Source: JBEKIK01 sp963838495 (GTDB lineage: Bacteria > Planctomycetota > Planctomycetia > Pirellulales > Thermoguttaceae). From it: DNA of 64,000 nucleotides. The notes under the pieces were generated by a model. That model had not been told where the DNA came from and did no database searches. It was given only the letters and a program-made list of their open reading frames with translations. Below are positions 56,987-64,000 of the stretch, in pieces. The position numbers were made by a program, and so were the translations under genes. The number at the start of each line of letters is the position of its first letter. The stretch's first letter is position 1. Location: the NCBI GenBank assembly GCA_963838495.1, contig CAWIRC010000001.1:434001-498000 (forward strand). The letters run 5' to 3'.

Positions 56987-57259
56987 TTATCTCTGATGCA
57001 GGTATTCGTCTATGATTTCGGCCTTGCGTATCAGGTATGGAACGTGCTCCTCGATCACCTCGATGAGCCGCTGCACTCCCTTGACCTGCTGCTCGAACTC
57101 CTCGGAGAACTTCTTCTGCTCCTGGTCCCGCCATGTCTTGGTCAGGGTTGCCAACTGATTGCCCAGCATCGAAATCCGGGTCTGAATCTCGGTGCTGAAC
57201 TTTTTAAGGTTCTGGGCAAACTGCCGTAATTCCTCGGGATCTACAATAGCCTGTGGCAT
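56987..57259 (-). CDS. WXG100-family-like protein
   Basis: About 90 residues from ATG 57259 (MPQAIVDPEELRQFA), with GAGG 7 bases upstream. Two long helices flank a turn with TKTWRDQEQKKFSEEFEQQ, matching the WXG100 plan of about 100 residues with a central W-x-G/D turn and a following F-x3-F pattern. The second helix continues LIEVIEEHVPYLIRKAEIIDEYL. WXG100 proteins are small dimeric substrates of type VII (ESX/Ess) secretion. It is the first gene of an operon that ends with the EssC-like ATPase. The canonical C-terminal export motif YxxxD/E may be represented by the terminal IIDEYLHQ, which is uncertain. Confidence 0.8.
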   Translation of the reverse strand: MPQAIVDPEELRQFAQNLKKFSTEIQTRISMLGNQLATLTKTWRDQEQKKFSEEFEQQVKGVQRLIEVIEEHVPYLIRKAEIIDEYLHQR

Positions 57260-57349
57260 GGAAAGTCCTCGAAAAGTCACATCCTTTTACCTGGCAACGA
57301 TTTCTATACCTTATTCTAACCTGAAAATTCATCCTATCCAAGCCGAAAA

Positions 57350-57390
57350 CTCCCCTCGTCCTTTGGGAAAGTGGCAGGGCGAGGGTTAAA
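57350..57390. repeat. Family 1 repeat (diverged)
   Basis: CTCCCCTCGTCCTTTGGGAA followed by AGTGGCAGGGCGAGGG lies upstream of the WXG100-like operon. The rest of 57260-57585 has no gene. Confidence 0.5.
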
Positions 57391-57478
57391 TACCGCTCAA
57401 TCGTGCAAATTCTCCTTATGCATCGATCTGGAGAATAAAAAACGGCAGAAAACCGGCTAGAATAACGCGTCGGATGAT

Positions 57479-57513
57479 GTAGCGCCCGTTTGGCCGGGGA
57501 GCTTGCTTCCGGG
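57479..57513. repeat. Family 2 dispersed repeat
   Basis: GTAGCGCCCGTTTGGCCGGGG-AGCTTGCTTCCGGG, with palindromic arms around GAGCTTGCTTC. It is close to 50187-50216 and 34507-34541. Confidence 0.65.
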
Positions 57514-57585
57514 AATTCAATGGCAGCCGGGCAGCACCCGTTTTCTATCCCGTGCGCCTTGCCCCCATCTATTTACCGCTATCCA

Positions 57586-57957
57586 TTATCGCCCCTGCCC
57601 AAACCAGAACCCGCAAAGCCCGCCCACGCCGATCATAATCAGTGTCACGGCGCTAAGCTTGTGCAAATGGCTGATGAAATAAGAAAAACTCGGATCGGCG
57701 ATAAACGGAGCGAACCGCCATTCAATGAATAATCCCAGCATCACGCCCAGAATGCCACAGACAATGCCAAACACGTATGACCTCCCCCGCAACAACACTC
57801 CGCCCCCCAACCCCGGCGCCGCAACAGGCAACACCATGGCATAAAATCCTTGCTGTGCCAGAAGGAAAAAAATAACATACCCCAGTATCCCGCCCATCAG
57901 GATCCCAATTAATCCCAACGGCCAATTTACTTGTTTTGAGTTCGCATCCACAGGCAT
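57586..57957 (-). CDS. Small integral membrane protein
   Basis: The 123-residue protein has four hydrophobic stretches: GLIGILMGGILGYVIFFLLA, MVLPVAAPGLGGGVLL, VFGIVCGILGVMLGLFI and AVTLIMIGVGGLCGFWFG. Its glycine-rich helices suggest a tightly packed membrane bundle. No family is recognised with confidence. It is on the same strand as the type VII-like operon, about 330 bp upstream, so a functional link is possible but not shown. Confidence 0.72.
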   Translation of the reverse strand: MPVDANSKQVNWPLGLIGILMGGILGYVIFFLLAQQGFYAMVLPVAAPGLGGGVLLRGRSYVFGIVCGILGVMLGLFIEWRFAPFIADPSFSYFISHLHKLSAVTLIMIGVGGLCGFWFGQGR

Positions 57958-58203
57958 TAATCTACCGATAAAATATCGATTAAACTCCTCGCTCTCACAC
58001 TATTTATATTGTATCTTCCACATTAAACCAACATCCCCTGAGCCGCAAACTCCGTTTTCTAAACTTTATACCCTAGCATCTCTAAATGTACATCTTTTTT
58101 CCGACCCAGCCGATTTACTCGGGTGGTCGTGATCATCGATCAGTGGCATTGGTGTCATTGGCGCGATCCGATCATTTAGCGACACAAAACACTGTGCCAA
58201 GAG

Positions 58204-58431
58204 ATGGGGGAACATGCAGTATACTACAGGATCGCGGGCGACAGATACGCGTTACCCTTCTCTCATCATGAGGTGTCCCGCGACTGGCTGAAGTCTCTCA
58301 TGCGGCAACAGAGCGCTGGGCGGATTTCGTGGGGCTGGTTTCGCAGTTTCCTGACTCGCTATCCCACGCCGTACCTGCGCACGATTCAGGCGGTGCGTAA
58401 GCGGCAGCGAACAGACAATTTCAGGAACTGA
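58204..58431 (+). pseudogene. Possible 3' remnant of a group II intron reverse transcriptase
   Basis: The frame contains WLKSLMRQQSAGRISWGWF followed by an RYP-TPYLRTIQ segment. This resembles the last 50 residues of group II intron maturases (RRS-x-GR-x-W...P-x-P...H). Nothing upstream continues it. It overlaps, on the opposite strand, the odd C-terminal tail of the methyltransferase. The resemblance is short and the call is tentative. Confidence 0.3.
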
Positions 58432-59169
58432 ATGCGTTGGTTGCAAACGTTCGGTTCTGTGATATTCCCGGGTGGGCAACTGCCCAAGGACATCCGATCC
58501 GCAATTCCGCGGGATTCGGAATTCTACTCTTTTTACCGCTTCAACATACACGCTCTCGGAAGCTCTCTCGTAAAGGTTCAATGGTTCATAATTCTCAATA
58601 TTTGTTTCGCCAGCCTGAAAAAACCGGGATTTTACAAATCCATGTTTTTCCAGTAGCTTGGACAAAGAAACCGCATCGTACATCCACTGATGGTGCCGGG
58701 CTCCGGCAACAAAGACGCGCAACCTCTGCGCAATTGTTTTGGGACGAGGCGCGCACAATAAAGTTGCCTCGAGGAATGCGTCTGCATTGCCAGACTTAAT
58801 ATATTGTTCAACATGCTTTTTCAGATCTGGGACGGACAATCTGATGATTCCACCATCGCAGAGCATACGAGAGGCGTCCTTCAGAAACATATCCACCTCA
58901 GTCCGGTCAAGATGCTCCAGCATATGCGAACTGTAAAGCACATCTACAGAGCCGTCTGGAATTGGAAGTCCCTTGGCGGCATCTCCATATTCGATTTTAT
59001 TGAAACGAGCAAATTCAATGAAATGATAATGTTCTTCTTCAAGAATGCCAAGATTTCTGAGCAGTATGGGCAAGAATGGAATCTTTGAGATTAGCAGACT
59101 TAAAGAGTTGTCAAAATTCCTCCACCCAATTATTGGTGATTGTCCGCATCCTACATTGATTCGTTGCAT
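58252..59169 (-). CDS. SAM-dependent methyltransferase with abnormal C-terminal tail
   Basis: From ATG 59169 (MQRINVGCGQSPIIGW) the protein has the class I SAM motif NVGCG, then EYGDAAKGLPIPDGSVDVLYSSHMLEHLD and LCDGGIIRLSVPDLKK. These match predicted methyltransferases often found in polysaccharide or cell-surface clusters. The family-like part ends near ESVYVEAVK (about residue 215). The following 90 residues, rich in R, P and Q (PTREYHRTERLQPTHS), look like read-through of the DNA that encodes the maturase-like fragment on the other strand. The gene was probably truncated or extended by an insertion. The core may still be active. Confidence 0.75.
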   Translation of the reverse strand: MQRINVGCGQSPIIGWRNFDNSLSLLISKIPFLPILLRNLGILEEEHYHFIEFARFNKIEYGDAAKGLPIPDGSVDVLYSSHMLEHLDRTEVDMFLKDASRMLCDGGIIRLSVPDLKKHVEQYIKSGNADAFLEATLLCAPRPKTIAQRLRVFVAGARHHQWMYDAVSLSKLLEKHGFVKSRFFQAGETNIENYEPLNLYERASESVYVEAVKRVEFRIPRNCGSDVLGQLPTREYHRTERLQPTHSVPEIVCSLPLTHRLNRAQVRRGIASQETAKPAPRNPPSALLPHERLQPVAGHLMMREG

Positions 59170-59291
59170 AATTATAGATGATCCTTTCCGTAGTTTTATA
59201 TCTACGATATTCCGGATCTTGTTGCCTCGGGCAGGCAACTGTCTGTGGCCGCCGGTCTTTTAATTTACCGAATCATATTTCGAATCCCGGC

Positions 59292-59966
59292 TCATCTTGT
59301 CGGATTCGTGATCTCCGCCAGAGAAGAGACGGCGTTCGGCGTAGAAGGGGCATTTGAAGGGAATTGAGCGGCCACGGCCAGTTCCAGGAGTTCGGCCCGG
59401 GATTTTACGCGCAGTTTTTTCATCATCCTGGCGCGGCGGTCTTCGATGGCGCGGATGCTTAAGTCCAAATCAGCGGCGATCATCTTGTTGGTCTTTCCGG
59501 CCACGACCAGATCCATCACCTCGCGCTCCGCCGGGGTGAGATTCTCTAGGCGGCGATCGACCTTGTTTTTCAATTCCCGCAGTCGCCATCTCTCTTCATC
59601 GAGCCTGATCGCCTTTTGGATGTTATCGCATAGTTCCTGTATGCGAAAGGGTTTTTCCAGGAATTCGATAGCGCCGAGTTTCATGGCTTCCACGGCCGTG
59701 CGCACGTCGGAGTGGCCGCTGATGATGACGGTGGGCAGGTTGATGCCGGCCGCGGCAAGATGTTTTTGCAGTTCCAGGCCGTTCATGTCCGGCATTATTA
59801 CGTCGAGGATCAGACATGCCGGGCCGCTGGGTTTATAAGCTTTGAGGAATTGGCCTGCGGAAGAAAACGACTTGACTTTTAAGCCGAGCAGTTGGATCAA
59901 GTCGGCAAGAGATCGGACAATGGGTTCATCGTCGTCAACGATGAAAACGGTGGGTTCGCATTTCAT
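59292..59966 (-). CDS. FixJ-type response regulator (REC + LuxR-type HTH)
   Basis: The 224-residue regulator starts with a receiver domain: acidic pocket VDDDE at 10-14, phosphoacceptor D55 in LILDVIMPDMNG, switch serine in VIISGHSD and the conserved lysine in FLEKPF near 105. A linker helix leads to a LuxR/GerE DNA-binding domain (LTPAEREVMDLVVAGKTNKMIAADLDLSIRAIEDRRARMMKKL). FixJ-like proteins activate transcription after phosphorylation by a PAS-type kinase, not seen here. The tail (PSNAPSTPNAVSSLAE) is disordered. It is preceded by a 580-bp intergenic region. Confidence 0.93.
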   Translation of the reverse strand: MKCEPTVFIVDDDEPIVRSLADLIQLLGLKVKSFSSAGQFLKAYKPSGPACLILDVIMPDMNGLELQKHLAAAGINLPTVIISGHSDVRTAVEAMKLGAIEFLEKPFRIQELCDNIQKAIRLDEERWRLRELKNKVDRRLENLTPAEREVMDLVVAGKTNKMIAADLDLSIRAIEDRRARMMKKLRVKSRAELLELAVAAQFPSNAPSTPNAVSSLAEITNPTR

Positions 59967-60549
59967 CTTACCGGCACCTAGTTATGATACGCAGTGTAAT
60001 GTCAAAGTAATTGCCTTTGAAAACAAAACACACGCCATAACTAATGCTGCCCACCGTGTGTAACAGTGCTCTACTCTATAAAATCCATCGGGATTTAATC
60101 CTTTAGAATTTAGGGGGGAAGTATAGAAGTTGCAAAACCGCATGTCAACGTCATTATTGCGCGCGACATAACTGCCTGGGAGAAAAGAAGTTATATCTTT
60201 AGCCACGACCACGCCGAGTTGTGGAAAAACTGTGTTTGACCAACGGCGGTACGTGGTCTAACGTTTATTAGGTGTGGTGATACCACAGTTTTTAAGTCAC
60301 CTTGCCGATAATCAAAGAATGACATCCTTCAAAAGAAAGCGGCACCAGATTGTTAAAAGAGCCCGGCGGCCTGGCAGATGCGTTATTTTTACCAATTGAG
60401 ATTTCCATCTCGATGCCATGGGCGGCAAGTTCGGAGTATTGCATCGGTTGCAGAGCATGATATTGCCATGGTTGTTGCACTGTATGCTGCCGTGAGCGTT
60501 GCATTGCATGTTGAATTGGTTGTTCAAAGCACAATCATAGGGGCTGATT
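59967..60549. other. Intergenic region upstream of the response regulator
   Basis: About 580 bp between divergent genes. It contains a short hairpin followed by T5 (60273-60293: TGTGGT-GAT-ACCACA) and, around 60440-60535, sequence rich in TTGCAT/ATGCTG with no convincing ORF. Promoters for both flanking genes should lie here. Confidence 0.45.
60273..60293 (+). terminator. Short hairpin with T-run
   Basis: TGTGGT-GAT-ACCACA followed by GTTTTT is a compact intrinsic-terminator-like hairpin on the plus strand. No plus-strand gene precedes it closely, so it may end a small transcript or an attenuated leader of the 60550 gene. Confidence 0.45.
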
Positions 60550-60912
60550 ATGGAAGTTGAATCAAGCCTTGCCGTTACCAGAAAATTATATGTAGAAAAG
60601 ACTCCCTACCGGACTGCCGGCATAATCCGGGAGCTGTTGGCGATGCGATTCGACGACCATGGCAGCAGGGATCTGTTATTAAGTCAATTGCGAGAACAAG
60701 CAGAAGCCGGTCGCCAAGCAGGGTATGAAGGCATCGTGCGTCTGTGTCAATCAATGGAGAACTGTATTGCGAGAATTGGCGATGTAATTGAAAATTCGCG
60801 ATTAGAAACAGTGATCTCAACCCTGATGGAGGCCTGCCGGGCAATTTCACGTCATGCCGAGATAAACACATGTATGATTGCACATCGCCCGGATGTGAAG
60901 ACTTGCCGGTAA
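60550..60912 (+). CDS. Small helical protein, possible histidine-phosphotransfer-like
   Basis: The 120-residue protein has a helical core (LLSQLREQAEAGRQAGYEGIVRLCQSMENCIARIGDVIEN) and a second helix pair (VISTLMEACRAISRHAEIN). Planctomycete two-component proteins contain similar helices of the Hpt or four-helix-bundle type, and a FixJ-type regulator is divergent from it. The usual Hpt phospho-acceptor histidine (HxLKG) is not seen, so the signalling role is weak inference. No good ribosome-binding site is visible. Confidence 0.45.
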   Translation: MEVESSLAVTRKLYVEKTPYRTAGIIRELLAMRFDDHGSRDLLLSQLREQAEAGRQAGYEGIVRLCQSMENCIARIGDVIENSRLETVISTLMEACRAISRHAEINTCMIAHRPDVKTCR

Positions 60913-62084
60913 AATCACACTCCAACCGTCCTCCCGTCATGGAAAGCAAACATTCATGGAAAAACACTAACAATACAAAACTCAAATGAGATGCCGATGG
61001 ATAAAGTATAAAAGCGGGAGTGAAAAACCAACCTTCCCGACAGTAGGAAATAATCTACTTGATGTCAGCCAAATCAGCGGTCGAAGTGATGTTGGTTTCA
61101 CTGGGCCGCGTGTTGTAAAGCCACGATTTAGAATACTTTGTAGCAATATCGGATGTCTTGCCGGCAATTTCCGGCAACATTGTGAGCGCCACGCTATTCA
61201 GGAACTGGCATGCCGATTTCATGGTCGAGAGCACGACTCCCGACGGGCCGGTTCTCATTGTCACGGATAGCGTGCTTAAAATCGGCACGCGCCGTAAAAC
61301 TGATGGGGCAGCAGAGCGGGCGTTGCCGACTCATTCATCTGAACACATCGACTGGTTGAAAACAATCTCAACCTTATTCGCGAGCTAATCTGTCTGCTGT
61401 TTACATGCCCAGAAATTTTCAGGCGATTGGGCATCGATGCTTCAAAGGGAGAATTACTGCTTAAAGTCGCGCTGTTGCGGCCTGGCCGCTTCGGCATCCA
61501 TTTACAGTTTCATTTGCCCGATCAGAATCCGCCTGAAAAATTTTCCCGGTCCTTCTGCACGAGCGGCCGATTGACGGTGCAATCTATGGACTGTCGGCTG
61601 GCGGAATAGATAAAAGATTTCAACGGCGCGGGAATCAAAGCCATTTACCACGCGGCTATGATGGTAGTCATCATTGCGGCGACTTTTCCCTTTTTTTTCA
61701 TCGTCGCTTGAATGCCGTGTAATGGACCGTCAAGTCTGGTAAAACAAACAACCATAGGAAGGATAAAATCAATCCAACTGGAGATGATTTTTAACTGAGT
61801 TGGATCTCGTTACATACTACAGGGTGGTTTGGACATAACTATATTTTACAGTACCCTCAAGGTTTATCCATATTCGTAACATATTATTTCCAAAAAAGTT
61901 AAGTCTAAAAAGCGCATGGTTTTTTTCATATTGATGGATTTTGTTTTCACATGATTTGCATGACTAAATGAACAAATTTTCAACCCATTTAAGACGCGAG
62001 CGGAAGGATAAGGCAAGGCATTGGGTCGTAAAGAAGTTGAATAACCTTGATAGGCTTGATATATTTAATAGATATTAACTATTT
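60913..62084. other. Long stretch without an identifiable gene
   Basis: About 1.17 kb with several short frames on both strands. On the plus strand frames of 60-95 codons at 60986, 61158 and 61427 carry plausible protein-like pieces (KGELLLKVALLRPGRFGIHLQF). They may be fragments of a decayed or frameshifted gene, but I cannot assign one. The last 350 bp are AT-rich and presumably hold the promoter of the efflux operon. Confidence 0.4.
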
Positions 62085-62768
62085 ATGTTTTGCCTTGATG
62101 GAGATGAATTTGTAATGCAACAGAGGCATATGGATTCCGCCGCATGCGCATTATTGGCATTTGCGCTGATATCATTCGCCGGATGCGGTAAATCTTCACC
62201 GGTCTTGACCGATCCGCCGCCGCCTGAAGTGACCGTCAGCAATCCGGTGGTCCGCGAGGTGACCGATTATTTCGAGTTTCCCGGCCAGACGTGTGCCGTG
62301 GGAGAAGTGGAAGTCCGTGCCCGGGTAACAGGTTACATCGTGAAGGTGAACTTCGAGGACGGTCAGGAAGTGAAAAAGGGCGATCTGCTGTTCGAGATTG
62401 ATCCGCGGCCATATCAAGCGGCGTTGGACCGGAACCAGGGCGAGCTGACCAGATTAAAGGCGGTGCGGGAAAAGGCCGAGGCGGACCTGGCGCGATCGAA
62501 CCGGCTCCGTCCCTCGGGCGCTATCAGCGAAGACGAGTACGAGCAGCACGTGGCCCAACTTGCGATTGCCAAGGCCTCGATTCAAACCGCCGAAGCCGCC
62601 GGTCCGCGACGCGGAGTTGAACCTGGAATTCACAAAAGTCGTTTCGCCCATCGACGGCCGCGTGAGCAGGGCCAGGATCACGGAAGGAAACCTGGTTCAG
62701 CCGGGCACGGGCGAAGGAATGGTGCTCACAAAGGTGGTAACCGTGGATCCGATTTACGTATATTTTAA
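62085..62768 (+). CDS. RND efflux membrane-fusion protein, N-terminal part (frameshifted)
   Basis: The start of a periplasmic adaptor that links an RND pump to an outer-membrane channel. A lipoprotein signal (ACALLAFALISFAGCGKSS) places a lipid-modified cysteine near residue 35 of this frame; ATG 62115 or 62130 is a better start than 62085. The barrel-sandwich and hairpin follow: VEVRARVTGYIVKVNFEDGQEVKKGDLLFEIDPRPYQAALD and the coiled coil LTRLKAVREKAEADLARSN. The frame fails after AEAA at 62601, where GG for G adds one base. The real product continues in the next entry. Total length is about 410 residues. Confidence 0.88.
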   Translation: MFCLDGDEFVMQQRHMDSAACALLAFALISFAGCGKSSPVLTDPPPPEVTVSNPVVREVTDYFEFPGQTCAVGEVEVRARVTGYIVKVNFEDGQEVKKGDLLFEIDPRPYQAALDRNQGELTRLKAVREKAEADLARSNRLRPSGAISEDEYEQHVAQLAIAKASIQTAEAAGPRRGVEPGIHKSRFAHRRPREQGQDHGRKPGSAGHGRRNGAHKGGNRGSDLRIF

Positions 62769-63342
62769 CATTGACGAACCTGTATTGCTCAAGTACGTGG
62801 ATCGCAAATGGCAATCGGGCGAGGACGCCCACCCCAGCCGCATTAAGGATCAGAATATTCCCGTGGAAGTAGCCCTGGCCAAAGACAACGGCTTCCCTTA
62901 CAAGGGAATATTGGATTTCATCGATAACCAGGTCGACTCGAAGACAGGTACCATCCGCGCCCGGGGCAATTTCGAAAACTCGAAGCAATATCTGACTCCC
63001 GGGCTTTTCGTGCGCGCGCGGATCCCCTTCGGCAAGCCGCATCAGGCAATGTTGGTAAGCGAACGGGCGGTCGGCACGGATCAGAGACAGAAGTATCTCC
63101 TGACGGTGAACAAGGACGATGTGGTGGAATATCGACGCGTAAAGGTGGGTTCAGTGCACGACGGCATGTGCGTGATTGAATCCGGCATCCAGCCCGAGGA
63201 TCGCGTGATCGTCAACGGATTGCTCCGCGCCCGTCCCGGCATGCGCGTCAGTCCGCATCCGGAAGGAAGCATCGCGGCGGCCTCGCCTGTCAAAACGACG
63301 AAAACGGAGAGCTCGGCCGCCAGGCCGGAAACGAATAATTAG
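62560..63342 (+). CDS. RND efflux membrane-fusion protein, C-terminal part
   Basis: The second part of the adaptor, in frame from VRDAELNLEFTKVVSPIDGRVSRARITEGNLVQPG, the return strand of the lipoyl domain. The beta-barrel (VDPIYVYFNIDEPVLLKYVD, YKGILDFIDNQVDSKTGTIRARGNFEN) and membrane-proximal domain (YRRVKVGSVHDGMCVIESGIQPEDRVIVNGLLRARPGMRV) are complete. The first 15 residues of this frame are out-of-frame noise. The gene ends 122 bp before the pump gene and clearly forms an operon with it. Confidence 0.9.
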   Translation: MRLPRPRFKPPKPPVRDAELNLEFTKVVSPIDGRVSRARITEGNLVQPGTGEGMVLTKVVTVDPIYVYFNIDEPVLLKYVDRKWQSGEDAHPSRIKDQNIPVEVALAKDNGFPYKGILDFIDNQVDSKTGTIRARGNFENSKQYLTPGLFVRARIPFGKPHQAMLVSERAVGTDQRQKYLLTVNKDDVVEYRRVKVGSVHDGMCVIESGIQPEDRVIVNGLLRARPGMRVSPHPEGSIAAASPVKTTKTESSAARPETNN

Positions 63343-63464
63343 CGCCTTTTTCCACGAAATTGAACAACGGGATAAGGGCGGCATTCGTCGTGCCGGCAAA
63401 ATCGCAGACATGACGCCCAATTGGCCACAACTTACTGGATAAAGCACCCGGGAACACGCAACCG

Positions 63465-64000
63465 ATGTTTTCGCATTTTTTTATCGAACGGCCGATACTT
63501 TCCTCGGTGCCGTCGATCATAATTACGCTAGTCGGCCTGGTGGCGGCGTTTTCCCTGCCCGTGGCGCAATACCCGGAGGTAACGCCTCCCACCGTCCGCG
63601 TTTTCTGCGCGTATCCCGGCGCCAGTGCGCAAGTGGTGGCTGACACCATTGCCGCCCCCATCGAACAGCAGGTCAACGGGGTCGAGGACATGCTCTACAT
63701 GTCCTCGCAGTGCAGCAACGACGGGAGCTACCAGCTGACTGTGACCTTCAAGGTGGGCACCGACTTGAACATGGCCCAGGTCCTGGTGCAGAACAGGGTC
63801 GCGCAGGCGATGCCCACATTGCCCGACATAGTGAAGCAGACCGGAGTGATGACCAAGAAGCGGTCGCCGGACTTGATGCTTATCGTGAATTTGTTTTCAC
63901 CCGACGGCCGTTACGACCAGCTCTACCTGAGCAACTACACCATGATCCAGTTGGTAGACGAGATTTCCCGACTGGACGGCGTGGGCGACATTTTCATCCT
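63465..64000 (+). CDS. RND efflux inner-membrane transporter (AcrB-like), N-terminal part, cut by the window edge
   Basis: From ATG 63465 the frame runs to the window end without a stop. It begins MFSHFFIERPILSSVPSIII, then LVGLVAAFSLPVAQYPEVTPPTVRVFCAYPGASAQVV, the first membrane helix and porter domain PN1 of hydrophobe/amphiphile efflux pumps, followed by APIEQQVNGVEDMLYMSSQCSNDGSYQLTVTF and NMAQVLVQNRVAQAMPTLP. These residues are highly conserved in AcrB/MexB-type proteins, which use proton flow to export drugs and other compounds. About 178 of the usual 1,050 residues are seen. It follows its adaptor in the same operon. Confidence 0.93.
   Translation, partial: MFSHFFIERPILSSVPSIIITLVGLVAAFSLPVAQYPEVTPPTVRVFCAYPGASAQVVADTIAAPIEQQVNGVEDMLYMSSQCSNDGSYQLTVTFKVGTDLNMAQVLVQNRVAQAMPTLPDIVKQTGVMTKKRSPDLMLIVNLFSPDGRYDQLYLSNYTMIQLVDEISRLDGVGDIFI

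Overview
The window reads as chromosomal DNA of a planctomycete, probably assembled from a metagenome or from uncorrected long reads. The planctomycete signs are a LEPR-XLL type N-terminus on a giant surface protein, DUF1559, DUF1570 and DUF1580 type proteins, a PheT without its usual tRNA-binding insert, and an Lpg1974-like outer membrane protein. About ten genes, including thrS and pheS, are broken by one- or two-base indels in short homopolymer or GC runs. The frameshifts are therefore more likely sequence errors than pseudogenes, and each is located below.

Layout. 1-1913: end of a bifunctional proline catabolic enzyme (PutA). 2018-3052: an IS5-family element with a 9-bp target duplication, inserted in the signal-peptide region of a DUF1570-type putative metalloprotease gene. 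4336-10154: a coiled-coil protein, a DUF2284 protein, a homocysteine methyltransferase/MTHFR fusion, a methyltransferase and a phosphoesterase. 10177-21577 (minus): the translation cluster thrS-infC-rpmI-rplT-pheS-pheT. It is interrupted between infC and rpmI by an ECF sigma factor, a likely membrane anti-sigma partner and two secreted proteins.

22058-34726: a tRNA-Val gene followed by integrated DNA. Copies of the tRNA 3' end recur at 31620 and 34680. The first segment (about 9.5 kb) encodes two different tyrosine recombinases, a DUF1580 protein behind a leader that can hide its ribosome-binding site, a candidate antisense RNA, DNA-binding proteins and a prohead protease/major capsid fusion. 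It has no terminase, portal or tail gene, so it looks like a capsid-encoding phage satellite. The second segment (about 3 kb) holds only a two-subunit molybdenum hydroxylase.

34764-49720 (minus): one giant repeat-rich surface protein of about 4,980 residues, split by four frameshifts and ending in four 105-residue tandem repeats. 50395-51597: an outer-membrane protein. 52031-57259 (minus): a compact type VII-like cluster of two WXG100-like small proteins, a helical protein and an FtsK/EssC-like membrane ATPase. 57586-60912: a membrane protein, a methyltransferase, a FixJ-type response regulator and a small helical protein. 62085-64000: an RND efflux adaptor and the start of its inner-membrane pump.

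Two families of short palindromic repeats are scattered through the window. One has members lying in frame inside two coding regions.
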